This document shows positions 27,365-37,628 of a stretch of DNA of 64,000 bases, piece after piece. The stretch spans positions 62,001-126,000 of the forward strand of contig JARGDL010000003.1 of the NCBI GenBank assembly GCA_029210465.1, given 5' to 3'. Position 1 is the stretch's first letter. Each line of letters begins with the position of its first letter. Source of the stretch: Stygiobacter electus. GTDB lineage: Bacteria > Bacteroidota > Ignavibacteria > Ignavibacteriales > Melioribacteraceae. The notes under the pieces were generated by a model, which was given only the letters and a program-made list of their open reading frames with translations, ran no database searches and had not been told where the DNA came from. A program made the position numbers and the translations under genes.

Positions 27365-29116
27365 TCAATTCAATTCGGAAAGTTCTTCTTCGAGTAATTG
27401 TTTATTGTGTAAATCTGCATAAATACCATTTAACTCAATTAATTCATCATGATTTCCTTCTTCAGCGATTTTTCCATTTTCTAACACAAATATTTTATCG
27501 CAATCTTTTACTGTTGAAATTCTATGACTTATAATAATGCTGGTTCTATCTTTCATAAAAGATTTTAATCTTTTAAGTATTTCTTCTTCTGTGTGAGTAT
27601 CAACGGCAGAGAATGAATCGTCAAGTATTAAAATTTTAGGATTAATTGCTAAAGCACGTGCTAATGATGCTCTTTGTTTTTGACCACCACTTAATGTAAT
27701 TCCTCTTTCGCCAAGAATTGTTTCAAATCCATTTGGAAAACTTTCAACATCTTTTTTTAATTGTGAAACTTCGGATACAAAATCAATTAATTCTTGGCTT
27801 GGATTTGAAACGCCATACATTAAATTGTTTGCTAAAGTATCTGAAAATAAAAATGAATCTTGAGGAACAAGTCCAATATTTTTTCTTACTACTTCTAAGG
27901 GAATTGATTTAACATTTTTTCCATCAATCAAAACTTCTCCTTCAGTAACATCATAAAGACGAGCAATTAGATTTATCAGTGAAGTTTTTCCAACTCCAGT
28001 ATTACCAATAAAAGCAACTGTAGAACCTTTTGGAATTTTAAGTGATATATCATTTAATACCAATGGAAGATTTTCTCTGTAGCGAAATTTTACATTTCTA
28101 AATTCAATTTCGCCATCAATGGTTTTAATATTAAAATCAGTTTTTTCTGAATCAGAAATTTCATAAGGTTCATTAAATATTTTTAACAGACGTTTCATGC
28201 TTGCATCAGCTTGTTGAATCATATTTGCGACCCAACCAAAAGCAATCATTGGCCAAATTAACATTAAAAGATAAGTTAGAAATGCAAACATCGTTCCTAA
28301 TGAAAGTTGGTTATTCATAATCATTGTTCCACCTTTCCAAAGAACAATGATTGAAGACAAACCAGCAATCAAATAAAATATTGGTTGAAAAAGAGATCGA
28401 ACTTTTACCAAATCCATGTTTCGTTTCAAGTATTCATTACTTTCTTTTTCGAATTGTGAAATTTCGAAATCTTCGCGTAAATATGATTTTACAACTCTAA
28501 TTCCACTGAAATTTTCTTGTGCTTTTGTTGTTAAATCCGAAAATTTCTCCTGGATTTTTGTATATCGAACATGAATTTTTTTCATTACCAGATAAACAGC
28601 AAAGCTCAAAAGTGGAAGTGGAAGCAATGCAAATAATGTCAGTGTGGTGTTCATCCAAAGCATGATTGGTAGTATTAAAAAAAATCTCATTCCAGTATCT
28701 GTTGAATACATAACAGCTGGACCAACAAACATTCTTACGGCACTAATATCGCTGGTTGCGTGTGCCATTATATTTCCGGTTGAATTGTTTTGGAAAAATC
28801 TTAATGGCAGTTTTTGAATGTGCTGCCAAAAATCCTGACGAAGATCAAATTCAATTTCTCTCGAAACAACAATAATAGTTTGACGAATCATAAATCTAAA
28901 AACACCTGCAACAGCAGAAGTAACTACAACAAGAATTGTATTTTTAATTACAAGATTAAAATCCAAATTGTTTTTAAGCTCATCAATACTATTTCTTAAA
29001 AGAATAGGTATGTAAACGCCACCGATATTAGAAAGGATAATAAAAAGTATTCCAAGCATAATTTTGTTTTTATATTTCCTGAAATACTTTTTAAGATGAG
29101 ATAAATTTTTGAACAA
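27365..29116 (-). CDS. ABC exporter subunit with degenerate ATP site
   Basis: A half-transporter of 583 residues with a membrane domain (about 15-310) and nucleotide-binding domain. Walker A is GNTGVGKTS and the signature LSGGQ is canonical, but Walker B reads ILILDDSFSAVD, with Asp in place of the catalytic glutamate. In a heterodimer this Walker B pairs with the LSVGQ signature of the other subunit, which makes one degenerate and one working ATP site. It is upstream of and almost touching its partner gene, with fbp behind both. Confidence 0.9.
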   Translation of the reverse strand: MFKNLSHLKKYFRKYKNKIMLGILFIILSNIGGVYIPILLRNSIDELKNNLDFNLVIKNTILVVVTSAVAGVFRFMIRQTIIVVSREIEFDLRQDFWQHIQKLPLRFFQNNSTGNIMAHATSDISAVRMFVGPAVMYSTDTGMRFFLILPIMLWMNTTLTLFALLPLPLLSFAVYLVMKKIHVRYTKIQEKFSDLTTKAQENFSGIRVVKSYLREDFEISQFEKESNEYLKRNMDLVKVRSLFQPIFYLIAGLSSIIVLWKGGTMIMNNQLSLGTMFAFLTYLLMLIWPMIAFGWVANMIQQADASMKRLLKIFNEPYEISDSEKTDFNIKTIDGEIEFRNVKFRYRENLPLVLNDISLKIPKGSTVAFIGNTGVGKTSLINLIARLYDVTEGEVLIDGKNVKSIPLEVVRKNIGLVPQDSFLFSDTLANNLMYGVSNPSQELIDFVSEVSQLKKDVESFPNGFETILGERGITLSGGQKQRASLARALAINPKILILDDSFSAVDTHTEEEILKRLKSFMKDRTSIIISHRISTVKDCDKIFVLENGKIAEEGNHDELIELNGIYADLHNKQLLEEELSELN

Positions 29117-29133
29117 GCAAAAACCCTTTTGAT

Positions 29134-29282
29134 AATGTATAATTTAGAATTTAGAATGTAGAATGTAGAATGTAGAATGTATAATGGAAAATGGTTTTTT
29201 AAAATAAATAGTTCAATTTATAAGCATTTTAATTTTACATTATTCACTATACACCTGTCTACCGACAGGTAGATTATACATT
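29134..29282. repeat. Heptamer tandem repeat with hairpin, bounded by 10-base inverted repeats
   Basis: The spacer between serS and the ABC pair holds seven tandem heptamers from 29136 to 29184 (TGTATAA, TTTAGAA twice, TGTAGAA three times, TGTATAA). A hairpin follows at 29253-29270 (ACCTGTC, loop TACC, GACAGGT). The outer ends, 29134-29143 and 29273-29282, are inverted copies of AATGTATAAT. The structure could be a small repetitive element of the REP or MITE kind and may serve as the serS terminator; no second copy is visible in this window. Confidence 0.55.
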
Positions 29283-29285
29283 GAT

Positions 29286-30563
29286 TTAATCAATAACTTC
29301 AAAACCAGTATATTTTTGTAAAACTTTTGGAACTATAACTTTTCCTTCTGGAGTTTGATTGTTTTCAAGTAATGAAACCATTAATCTACTTGTTGCTAAA
29401 CCAGAGCCATTTAAAGTATGAACGAATTCGACTTTTTTAGAATCTTCTCTTCTGAAACGAATATTAGCACGACGAGCTTGAAATGTTTCGAAGTTACTGC
29501 ATGATGAAGCTTCGAGCCATTTGTTTTCTGCAGGAGACCATGTTTCAATGTCATAACATTTAGCGGCAGAAAAACTTAAATCGCCTGTGCAAAGCATTAA
29601 AATTCTATAAGGAATGTTTAACGCCTTCAAAATATTTTCTGCATCGTTTGTCATCGATTCAAGTTCATCATAAGAATTTTCTGGTTTAGAAAATTTAACC
29701 ATTTCAACTTTATTAAACTGATGCACACGCAAAAATCCTTTCGATTCTTTTCCGTAAGAACCAGCTTCTCTTCTGAAACATGGTGAATATCCAACATATT
29801 TAATTGTTAAATCTTTTTCAGATAAAATTTCATCGCGATGAATATTTGTAATTGGAACTTCGGCAGTTGGAATTGGATAAAGTCCATCTTTTTCAATGAA
29901 ATACATGTCTTCTTCCATTTTAGGAATTTGTCCTGTTCCTTTCATAGATTCACGATTAACTAAAACAGGTGGAAGTATTTCTGTGTAACCATGATTTTTA
30001 AGATGTGTGTCAAGCATAAAATTAATTAATGCTCTTTCAAGTGTTGCACCTTTGCCAGTGTAAAGTGGAAAACCACTACCAGAAATTTTTGTGCCTCTTT
30101 CAAAATCAAGTATGTGTAATTTTTTTCCTAATTCAATGTGGTCTAAAATTTTAAAATCATATTCAAAAGAAAATCCATCCGGCAGCCAACGACGAACTTC
30201 GACATTATCTTCTGCACTTTTTCCAACTGGAACAGAATGATGAGCAATGTTTGGTGTATTTCTTAAAATATTTTCTAACGATTCTTCAACTTCTTTTAAT
30301 TCATTATCAAGTTTTGCAATTTCATCACCAACTTGTTTCATTTCGGCAAATATTGCCGTTGTATCTTGTCCTGCTTTTTTAAGTTTGGGTATTTCTGCTG
30401 ATACTTTATTTTTCTTTGCTTTCAGCTCTTCAACATTTGCAATCAAAGATCTTCTTTTATCATCAAGCTGAAGAATTTCATCAACAACATCTTTAGCATT
30501 TTTATTTAACAATCCTTGTCTTACAAGTTCAGGATTTTCACGAATAAATTTTACATCTAACAT
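29286..30563 (-). CDS. serS: Seryl-tRNA synthetase
   Basis: Class II synthetase of 425 residues. The N-terminal coiled-coil arm (about 30-105) that binds tRNA-Ser is clear. Motif 2 is [22 protein letters not shown] and motif 3 contains [10 protein letters not shown]. It lies 13 bases downstream of leuS on the same strand, so the two are probably co-transcribed. Confidence 0.97.
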   Translation of the reverse strand: MLDVKFIRENPELVRQGLLNKNAKDVVDEILQLDDKRRSLIANVEELKAKKNKVSAEIPKLKKAGQDTTAIFAEMKQVGDEIAKLDNELKEVEESLENILRNTPNIAHHSVPVGKSAEDNVEVRRWLPDGFSFEYDFKILDHIELGKKLHILDFERGTKISGSGFPLYTGKGATLERALINFMLDTHLKNHGYTEILPPVLVNRESMKGTGQIPKMEEDMYFIEKDGLYPIPTAEVPITNIHRDEILSEKDLTIKYVGYSPCFRREAGSYGKESKGFLRVHQFNKVEMVKFSKPENSYDELESMTNDAENILKALNIPYRILMLCTGDLSFSAAKCYDIETWSPAENKWLEASSCSNFETFQARRANIRFRREDSKKVEFVHTLNGSGLATSRLMVSLLENNQTPEGKVIVPKVLQKYTGFEVID

Positions 30564-30576
30564 ATTTTCTCCAATT

Positions 30577-33042
30577 TTATTTAACTACAATGTTCAAAAT
30601 TTTATTTGGGACATAAATTTCTTTTACCAATTCTTTTCCTTCAACATAAGATTTTACTTTTGCATCTTGATAAATAATTTTTTTCACTTCAGTTTCATTT
30701 GTGTCGAATGGTACTTCTATTTTTGCTCTTACTTTACCATTAATTTGAACAACAACTAAAGCAACATCTTTTGTTAAAGCAGATTTATCAACTTCATACC
30801 ATTTTGCATTTTCAAAAATCAAATCATCATTTCCAAGTAATTGCCAGCATTCTTCTCCAAGGTGTGGAGCTAAAGGAGAAATCATAATTGCAAATCTTTC
30901 TAAAGTATATGTGATTAAATCTTTTCTGCATTCATTGAAAGATTTGAACTCGTTAATTAGTTCCATTAATGAAGCAACAGCAGTGTTAAATCGAAAATGT
31001 TCTAATTCCACTGAAAATTTATCGAGTGTTTGATTTACTTTTCTATAAATATTTTTTTCAGCTTCATTTAATTCGTTCAATTCATATTTATCTTTTGATG
31101 GGAATTCTCTTTTGTAGTTTTTATAATTTTCAAATAATGTGAAAGTTCTTTGGACAAAACGATCGACACCAACAATTCCTTTATCGCTCCAATCGCCGCC
31201 AAGTTCATAAGGACCCATAAACATTAAATACATTCTGAAAACATCGGCGCCATATTGTTCTGTAAAAACAGTAGGATCAACAACATTTCCTTTTGATTTG
31301 GACATCTTAGCACCTTGATTTGTAATTGTGCCTTGATGTATTAATCTTTGAAAAGGTTCATCAGAATTAACTAATCCAATATCGCGTAAAAATTTATGAA
31401 TGAATCGTGCATAGAGAAGATGCATTACAGCATGTTCAGCACCACCAACATAAACATCAACTGGAGTCCAAGCATTAGCAAGTTCTGTATCAAACATTCC
31501 TTTATCATATTTGGGATTTAAATAGCGTAAATAATACCAAGATGAATCAACAAAAGTATCCATTGTATCAACATCTCTTTTTGCTTTTGAACCACATTTG
31601 GGACAAGTAGTATTTACGAATTCTTCGTTACTTGCAAGAGGTGAACCACCATCGGGTTTGAAATTTACATTGTAAGGAAGAACGACAGGTAATTGATCTT
31701 CAGGAACTGGAACTTCGCCACAATGCTCGCAATGAATTATCGGAATTGGTGTTCCCCAATATCTTTGTCGTGAAATTAACCAGTCGCGTAATCTGTAATT
31801 TATAGTTCGTCTTCCAATTCCCTTTTTCTCTAAATCATCAGAAATTTTTTTAATTCCTTCATCGGATCTCAATCCAGTGTAGTTGCCAGAATTTATCATT
31901 GTGCCAACTTCTGTAAAAGCTTCTTTCAATTCATCGTTTTCATTAGTTCCATCTTGAAGAATAACTTTTTTTATTGGAAGATTAAATTTTTTAGCAAACT
32001 CAAAATCTCTTTCATCATGTGCAGGAACAGCCATAACATAACCGGTACCATAAGTTCCCAAAACATAATCAGCAATCCAAATCGGGACTCTTTCACCATT
32101 AACTGGATTAATAGCATAAGCTCCAGTTGGAACACCAGTTTTTTCTTTAACTGTTGATGTTCTATCAACTTCGGTTAAAAGTTTTGTTTGTTCAATATAT
32201 TTATCAACTGCTTCTTTGAATTCTGGTTTAGTAATTCTTTGAACTATTTCTTTTTCAGGTGCAAGAACAACATAAGTAACGCCAAATAAAGTATCGGGTC
32301 TTGTTGTGAATACTGTTAATTTTTCGTCGTGTCCTTCAATAGAAAAATCAACTTCGGTTCCATAACTTTTACCAATCCAATTTGTTTGCATTATTTTAGT
32401 TTTTTCAGGCCAATCAATTTTATTTAATCCATCGAGTAATTCATCTGCATAATCAGTTATTTTAAAGAACCATTGAGTCAGAGCTTTTTGAATTACAGTA
32501 GTTCCACATCTTTCGCATGAACCATCAGTTAAAACTTGCTCACGTGCCAAAACAGTTTGACAAGAAGGACACCAATTAACCGGTGCATTTTTTCTGTAAG
32601 CTTTTCCTTTTTTATAAAGTTGTAAGAATAACCATTGATTCCATTTATAGTATTCAGGAACACAAGTCATTAATTCAGCATTCCAATCATACATCGCACC
32701 CATTTTAAGAACCATTTCTTTTATGTCAGCAATGTTTTTCAAAGTTGAATCTTGTGGGTGTACGCCAGTTTTAATTGCATAATTTTCTGCTGGTAAGCCA
32801 AATGCATCATAACCGAGTGGTTCAAAAACATTAAAACCATTTAGCTTTTTAAATCTCGCCCATGAATCTGTAGGACCATAATTATACCAGTGTCCAATAT
32901 GCATTTTTGCAGCTGATGGATATGGCAACATTACCAAGCAGTAAAGTTTTTTATCGGTTTTTGTCAAGTCGGTTTTATAAACTTTTTTTTCGTCCCAAAT
33001 TTTTTGCCATTTGGATTCAATTTCTTTAAATGGATATTTCAT
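30577..33042 (-). CDS. leuS: Leucyl-tRNA synthetase
   Basis: Class I synthetase of 821 residues. The HIGH motif appears as MHIGHW in [13 protein letters not shown], the KMSKS motif as [11 protein letters not shown], and the editing domain contains [15 protein letters not shown]. Two CxxC pairs near residues 155-180 (CPSC and CERC) form a zinc site. The C-terminal part carries the anticodon-binding helices and the small C-terminal domain. It is the first gene of the leuS-serS pair. Confidence 0.97.
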   Translation of the reverse strand: MKYPFKEIESKWQKIWDEKKVYKTDLTKTDKKLYCLVMLPYPSAAKMHIGHWYNYGPTDSWARFKKLNGFNVFEPLGYDAFGLPAENYAIKTGVHPQDSTLKNIADIKEMVLKMGAMYDWNAELMTCVPEYYKWNQWLFLQLYKKGKAYRKNAPVNWCPSCQTVLAREQVLTDGSCERCGTTVIQKALTQWFFKITDYADELLDGLNKIDWPEKTKIMQTNWIGKSYGTEVDFSIEGHDEKLTVFTTRPDTLFGVTYVVLAPEKEIVQRITKPEFKEAVDKYIEQTKLLTEVDRTSTVKEKTGVPTGAYAINPVNGERVPIWIADYVLGTYGTGYVMAVPAHDERDFEFAKKFNLPIKKVILQDGTNENDELKEAFTEVGTMINSGNYTGLRSDEGIKKISDDLEKKGIGRRTINYRLRDWLISRQRYWGTPIPIIHCEHCGEVPVPEDQLPVVLPYNVNFKPDGGSPLASNEEFVNTTCPKCGSKAKRDVDTMDTFVDSSWYYLRYLNPKYDKGMFDTELANAWTPVDVYVGGAEHAVMHLLYARFIHKFLRDIGLVNSDEPFQRLIHQGTITNQGAKMSKSKGNVVDPTVFTEQYGADVFRMYLMFMGPYELGGDWSDKGIVGVDRFVQRTFTLFENYKNYKREFPSKDKYELNELNEAEKNIYRKVNQTLDKFSVELEHFRFNTAVASLMELINEFKSFNECRKDLITYTLERFAIMISPLAPHLGEECWQLLGNDDLIFENAKWYEVDKSALTKDVALVVVQINGKVRAKIEVPFDTNETEVKKIIYQDAKVKSYVEGKELVKEIYVPNKILNIVVK

Positions 33043-33117
33043 AATTATTTCTTAATAGTTGAAAAATTTGAGTGTAAACTTACAAAAAATCGAGGTGGGT
33101 TTAAATGTTTGAAAATG

Positions 33118-33519
33118 TTAATCAACAATAGTTTTTCGTGTTTTTGAATTTTGAATAAGACTATTAATTTCGCTCATCAATTTTGAAGACTCAATAGGTT
33201 TTCTTAAAAACTTATTTGCTCCAGCTTCCAATGTAACTCTTTCATCTCTTGAAAATGCATGAGCCGTTACAACAATAATTGGTGTATTAGAATATTTTTC
33301 ACTTGCCCTTAATTCTTTAATTAGTATTAACCCACTTTTTTGTAACCCAAGAGAAAGATCAATTAAGAACAAGTCAATTTTGTTTTCGGTTGATAATTGA
33401 TAAAATTTATTCACATCTGATGTAAAAAGGAAATTGTATTCTTTGCTTAAAATTCTACGAAAAATATCGAGAGTCATTTCATCGTCTTCAATTAATAAAA
33501 TTGTTAAATCATTTTTCAT
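33118..33519 (-). CDS. Stand-alone response regulator receiver domain
   Basis: A 133-residue CheY-like protein with no output domain. The acidic pocket is EDD near residue 11, the phospho-acceptor is Asp54 in LFLIDLSL, and the switch lysine is in LRKPIE. It resembles the receiver at 37.2-37.6 kb (same acceptor position, similar LIDLSL/LMDVSL and GANKFLRKP/GADKFLSKP segments). No kinase is adjacent. Confidence 0.88.
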   Translation of the reverse strand: MKNDLTILLIEDDEMTLDIFRRILSKEYNFLFTSDVNKFYQLSTENKIDLFLIDLSLGLQKSGLILIKELRASEKYSNTPIIVVTAHAFSRDERVTLEAGANKFLRKPIESSKLMSEINSLIQNSKTRKTIVD

Positions 33520-33604
33520 GTTTATCTATTTATTTTGTGTTAAATATATTTGTATTTAAGTATCTTTGACCTTGAAATATTACACAAATAAATTAAGACA
33601 AATA

Positions 33605-34258
33605 ATGAAATTCAACAAATTTAAAAATGAAATCATTGAAATTGGCAAACTTCTTTATCAAAAGAATTTTATTGCTTCTAATGATGGTAATTTAAGTATT
33701 AGAGCAAATGAGATTGTCTTAATTACTCCAACCTGCATGAGCAAAGGTTTTATGACTAAAGATGATATTGTATTAGTAGATTTAGATGGAAATGTAATTG
33801 AAGGGATTAAAAAACCAACATCAGAAATTTTAATGCATTTAACAGTTTATAAAAACAGATCAGATATAAATGCTATATGTCACGCTCATCCGATTTATTC
33901 AACAGCTTTTGCTTCGGCTGGTAAATCACTTACAAAAAAAGTTTTACCAGAAGTAATAATTTCGCTCGACGAGATTCCTCTTGTTAAATATGCTACACCT
34001 GGTACAAAAGAATTATCAAAGGAATTGCTTCCTTTTATAAAAAAATATGATGCGATGTTATTAGAAAACCATGGTGTTCTTACTTTAGGAAAAAATTTAT
34101 GGGATGCATTTTTCAAGATGGAAACAGTTGAACATTTTGCTCAAATATGTTTTATCGCTGAACAAATTGGTATGATTAATCAACTGGACAAAAAAGAAGT
34201 GAAAAAATTAATTCAGCAAAGAAAAAAATTTGGAATAAGAGAGAATTTGGCTAAATAA
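33605..34258 (+). CDS. Class II aldolase/adducin family protein
   Basis: A zinc-dependent aldolase-fold protein of 217 residues, started at ATG 33605 because the longer frame begins at TTG with poor sequence. Zinc ligands fit HAHP near residue 95 and the later His in VEHFAQI, and ENHGVLTLG is typical of the family. The N-terminal GNLSIR and TPTCMSKGFM bind the substrate phosphate in fuculose- and ribulose-phosphate aldolases. Possible roles include fuculose-1-phosphate aldolase or methylthioribulose-phosphate dehydratase. Substrate is unassigned. Confidence 0.82.
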   Translation: MKFNKFKNEIIEIGKLLYQKNFIASNDGNLSIRANEIVLITPTCMSKGFMTKDDIVLVDLDGNVIEGIKKPTSEILMHLTVYKNRSDINAICHAHPIYSTAFASAGKSLTKKVLPEVIISLDEIPLVKYATPGTKELSKELLPFIKKYDAMLLENHGVLTLGKNLWDAFFKMETVEHFAQICFIAEQIGMINQLDKKEVKKLIQQRKKFGIRENLAK

Positions 34259-34260
34259 GC

Positions 34261-34287
34261 TAAACCATTCAATTACTAATTCGATAA
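34261..34287 (+). promoter_or_regulatory. Sigma-28-like promoter (TAAACCAT-N11-TTCGATAA)
   Basis: The -35-like TAAACCAT (34261-34268) and -10-like TTCGATAA (34280-34287) are separated by exactly 11 bases, as in the sites before flagellin and before the 57.9 kb operon. Only the TAAA half of the -35 is good. It starts three bases after the aldolase stop and points into the unknown gene at 34311. Assignment to the flagellar sigma factor is inferred. Confidence 0.5.
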
Positions 34288-34310
34288 TTCATTAAAAAAG
34301 ATGGCTAAAT

Positions 34311-35204
34311 ATGCTTTTTTCTAAAAAAGAAAAAATAAAAGTACTTATAAATGAAAATGACCGTTCAAGATTTGAATACATGCTTGAACAATTTCAATAT
34401 ATAATAAGCAGTATTGAAGCTGATCCAATTGAATTTATGCCAGACAAAAAAAATTTCTTTTGTTTAATTACAGTTGGCAAATCAAATCAACTTGAAATGG
34501 TGATAGAAATACTTAAATTAAATGGATTTGAAATTTCTACCAATGATAAAAAGATTCAACAAATTTTAGAAAAGATAAATCAAAAATATTTAGAGGAATT
34601 AGCTGAATTTGCAAAGAATGTTGAGATAAAAAAAAGAGCTAACAAAACTCATCCATCTTTAGATAAATTAATTATAGAAGGAAACTACCAAGAACTTGCT
34701 AGGATAGCAAAAGATGTAACATATTCTCCAGAAACTATTCAAAAAGCAAGAGCGGGTTTATCACGAGCAGTTACAAATACAATTATTAAAACAATTGAAA
34801 ATGTAAGCAAATACAGAATCTCTGTCGACAAAGGAATAGAAAAATTATTAGATATAGCCACTGATAATGATTTAAAATTTCTTAAACAGCATGAATTAAT
34901 GCTTCAAGCCGCAAATGTTGCTTTTGAATTATGCTTAAAAAATAATGAATCCATAACAAATTTGATTAGAATAAGCAATCTTAAAAATGTTGACATAATT
35001 ATTAATTTAAAAGCCGCAGCAAAATTTTCTGAAATTGCACTTGCTGATGAAGAGAAATATCAAAATCAAATTAAACAGGCGACTAAAGAATTAAATATTC
35101 GTTGGTTAACAAACTTAGTAGAACCTTTTCGCGATAAACTTTCAGATGAAGAGAACCAAAATATTGATAAACTAATTGAACATATAAAAAGTTACTTCAA
35201 TTAA
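34311..35204 (+). CDS. Unknown helical protein, possibly in the flagellar regulon
   Basis: A 297-residue soluble protein with no recognised domain. After an N-terminal alpha/beta segment (LITVGKSNQLEMVIEILKLNG) it is almost wholly helical from about residue 80, with a HEAT- or armadillo-like look (NYQELARIAKDVTYSPETIQKARAG, then IEKLLDIATDNDLKFL). There is no signal peptide or membrane segment. A sigma-28-like promoter lies 24 bases upstream of its ATG, between it and the aldolase gene. That, and the two orphan receivers on either side, suggests a signalling or motility role; this is inference. Confidence 0.65.
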   Translation: MLFSKKEKIKVLINENDRSRFEYMLEQFQYIISSIEADPIEFMPDKKNFFCLITVGKSNQLEMVIEILKLNGFEISTNDKKIQQILEKINQKYLEELAEFAKNVEIKKRANKTHPSLDKLIIEGNYQELARIAKDVTYSPETIQKARAGLSRAVTNTIIKTIENVSKYRISVDKGIEKLLDIATDNDLKFLKQHELMLQAANVAFELCLKNNESITNLIRISNLKNVDIIINLKAAAKFSEIALADEEKYQNQIKQATKELNIRWLTNLVEPFRDKLSDEENQNIDKLIEHIKSYFN

Positions 35205-35263
35205 AATTATCTTTTCTTTTTTGTTAAATACTTATCTTTGTACCAAAAATTTATGGTAGCTAA

Positions 35264-36148
35264 ATGATTAAAAAATTTATTGTCGCTGGAATACAATTAT
35301 CATTTACTGAACAGCCGAAAGAAAATTTGAAGAAAACAATTTCATGGGTAAAAAAAGCAGCCAAACAAGGTGCAAATGTAATTTGCTTACCCGAACTTTA
35401 TCGCTCTCAATATTTTTGTCAAAAGGAAGATTCAAAAACTTTTGATTTAGCAGAAACAATTCCAGGTGTTTCAACTAATGTTTTTCAAAAAATCGCAAAA
35501 GAAAATAAAGTTTCAATTGCAGTTCCAATATTTGAAAAAAGAACCGCTGGAGTTTATCACAATTCTTTAGTAATGATTGATGCCGACGGAAAAATTTTAG
35601 GAACATATCGCAAAATGCACATTCCAGATGATCCGGCTTATTATGAAAAATATTATTTCACTCCAGGTGATTTAGGATTTAAAACTTTTAAAACAAAATT
35701 CGGAAAAATTGGTACATTAATTTGTTGGGATCAATGGTTTCCAGAAGGTGCAAGACTAACTACTTTACAAGGTGCTTCTGTTTTATTTTATCCTACAGCA
35801 ATCGGTTGGCATCCATCAGAAATTGAAAGATTTGGTGAAGCTCAAAGAGATTCTTGGATTACCATTCAGCGTTCTCATGCAATTGCAAATGGAGTTTACG
35901 TTTGTTCAGTTAATAGAACTGGATTTGAACAACCCGTAAAAGAACAAGCAGGAATTCAATTTTGGGGTTCATCATTTATTTGCGATCCTCAAGGAGTTAT
36001 TCTTGCAAAAGCATCAACAGATAAAGAAGAAATAATTATGGCTGAAATAAATTTAGATCATCTTGAAAACATCAGAAGAAACTGGCCTTTCCTTCGTGAT
36101 AGAAGAATTGATGCTTACAACGATTTAACAAAAAGATTTTTGGATTAA
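35264..36148 (+). CDS. aguB: N-carbamoylputrescine amidase
   Basis: Nitrilase-superfamily enzyme that hydrolyses N-carbamoylputrescine to putrescine. The Glu-Lys-Cys triad is visible: Glu in CLPELYRSQYF, Lys in YRKMHIPDDP and Cys in LICWDQWFPEG. At 294 residues it is of normal length. The agmatine deiminase gene follows after two bases, which makes the pathway assignment firm. Confidence 0.94.
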   Translation: MIKKFIVAGIQLSFTEQPKENLKKTISWVKKAAKQGANVICLPELYRSQYFCQKEDSKTFDLAETIPGVSTNVFQKIAKENKVSIAVPIFEKRTAGVYHNSLVMIDADGKILGTYRKMHIPDDPAYYEKYYFTPGDLGFKTFKTKFGKIGTLICWDQWFPEGARLTTLQGASVLFYPTAIGWHPSEIERFGEAQRDSWITIQRSHAIANGVYVCSVNRTGFEQPVKEQAGIQFWGSSFICDPQGVILAKASTDKEEIIMAEINLDHLENIRRNWPFLRDRRIDAYNDLTKRFLD

Positions 36149-36150
36149 TT

Positions 36151-37182
36151 ATGAAAGTTAGAATACCAGCCGAATGGGAAGAACATAAATCGACTATCAT
36201 CTGTTGGCCTCATCAAAAAGAAGATTGGCCTGGAAAATTCTCTCCAATTCCTTGGGTTTATACAGAAATTGTAAAACATATTTTAGAAGGTGAATTAGTA
36301 AGAATAATTGTTCAAAAAGAAAATGATGTATTAAAAGTTAAAAAATATTTTGAGCGAGCTCATGTTGATTTATCGAATATAGAATTTATAATTACCGAAA
36401 CTGATCGTGGCTGGATGAGAGACACGTCACCAGCATTCATTAAAAAGGGTGAAGAAAAAATTGCTGTTAAATTTAAATTTAATGGTTGGTCAAAATATTC
36501 TAATTGGAAAAAAGATAAGAACATTCCTAAAGTTCTGTCCGATGTTTTAGAAATCAAATTAATAGATACAATTTATAACAACAAAGAAATTGTGCTTGAA
36601 GGTGGTGCTGTTGATTACAATGGAAATAATACTTTAATAACAACTGAAGAATGTTTATTAGATCAACAAATTCAAGCAAGAAATCCAGGTCTTACAAAAA
36701 AAGATTATGAAAAAATATTCAAAGAATATTTAGGAATTGAAAAAGTGATTTGGCTTGGGAAAGGAATTGCAGGTGATGACACACATGGACATGTAGATGA
36801 TCTTTGCCGTTTTGTGAATGAAAACACAGTTCTTCTTGTTCGTGAAAAAAATAAAAATGATGAAAACTACTATCCACTTGAAGAAAATTTTGAAAGACTA
36901 AAGAATGAAACTACAGCAAATGGTAATAAACTTAATATTGTAGAATTACCTATGCCAACACCACTTCATTTTGAAGATTTAAGATTACCAGCAAGTTATG
37001 CAAATTTTTACATTTCAAACAATGCTGTTTTAGTTCCGACTTTTAATGATCTAAATGATCGAATTGCACTTGGAATAATTTCTGATTTATTTCCACATAG
37101 AAAGGTTGTTGGAATACACGCTGTTGACTTAGTTTGGGGTTTGGGAACAATTCATTGCTTAACACATGAAGAGCCGTTATAA
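36151..37182 (+). CDS. aguA: Agmatine deiminase
   Basis: Converts agmatine to N-carbamoylputrescine. Family motifs are CWPHQKEDWPGKF near the start, the substrate site RGWMRDTSPAF, GDDTHGHVDDLCRF with catalytic acid and histidine, and the C-terminal nucleophile cysteine in GLGTIHCLTHEEP. Length is 343 residues. It forms an operon with aguB. No arginine decarboxylase is in the window, so the agmatine source lies elsewhere or outside the cell. The last six bases overlap the end of the convergent receiver gene. Confidence 0.95.
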   Translation: MKVRIPAEWEEHKSTIICWPHQKEDWPGKFSPIPWVYTEIVKHILEGELVRIIVQKENDVLKVKKYFERAHVDLSNIEFIITETDRGWMRDTSPAFIKKGEEKIAVKFKFNGWSKYSNWKKDKNIPKVLSDVLEIKLIDTIYNNKEIVLEGGAVDYNGNNTLITTEECLLDQQIQARNPGLTKKDYEKIFKEYLGIEKVIWLGKGIAGDDTHGHVDDLCRFVNENTVLLVREKNKNDENYYPLEENFERLKNETTANGNKLNIVELPMPTPLHFEDLRLPASYANFYISNNAVLVPTFNDLNDRIALGIISDLFPHRKVVGIHAVDLVWGLGTIHCLTHEEPL

Positions 37183-37557
37183 ATTGTTATTGAGCGCTTC
37201 ATCAATGTATCTCATTAATAATTTTTGATCAACTGGTTTAGACAAAAATTTATCAGCACCTGCAGCTTCTGCATTTCTCTTTTCAGCTGTTGTATTAAAT
37301 GCTGTCAAAACAAATATTGGTACATTTTTATAAATAGAACTACTTTTTAATTCTTTCGTTAATTGGATACCATCTTTAGAATCTTTCAGTGATACATCCA
37401 TTAAAATCAAATCAAATCTGACAGTATTAATAATGTTATAAAATGAATTTACACTACCAACAGAATAAACATCATATTTTTTTGAAAGGAAGAAGCGAAG
37501 GAAATCTTGAGCTAATTCCTCATCATCCACAATAAGAACCTTTTTTTTGTCGTCCAT
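37177..37557 (-). CDS. Stand-alone response regulator receiver domain
   Basis: A 126-residue CheY-like protein with DDEE near residue 11, phospho-acceptor Asp54 in LILMDVSL, and the switch lysine in LSKPVD. It is similar to the receiver at 33.1-33.5 kb, which suggests duplication. It lies downstream of flgM on the same strand but is separated by 228 bases with its own promoter-like sequence, so it may or may not belong to the flagellar regulon. It overlaps the end of aguA. Confidence 0.88.
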   Translation of the reverse strand: MDDKKKVLIVDDEELAQDFLRFFLSKKYDVYSVGSVNSFYNIINTVRFDLILMDVSLKDSKDGIQLTKELKSSSIYKNVPIFVLTAFNTTAEKRNAEAAGADKFLSKPVDQKLLMRYIDEALNNNL

Positions 37558-37628
37558 GACTAGATAACCTGATTAATGAGAAAATTTAAGTGCTTATTTT
37601 TCATTTAGTTATGAAATCCATTTCAATG

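Noticed and set aside
29136..29184. CRISPR array
   Set aside because: The units are seven bases with no spacers and no cas genes nearby.
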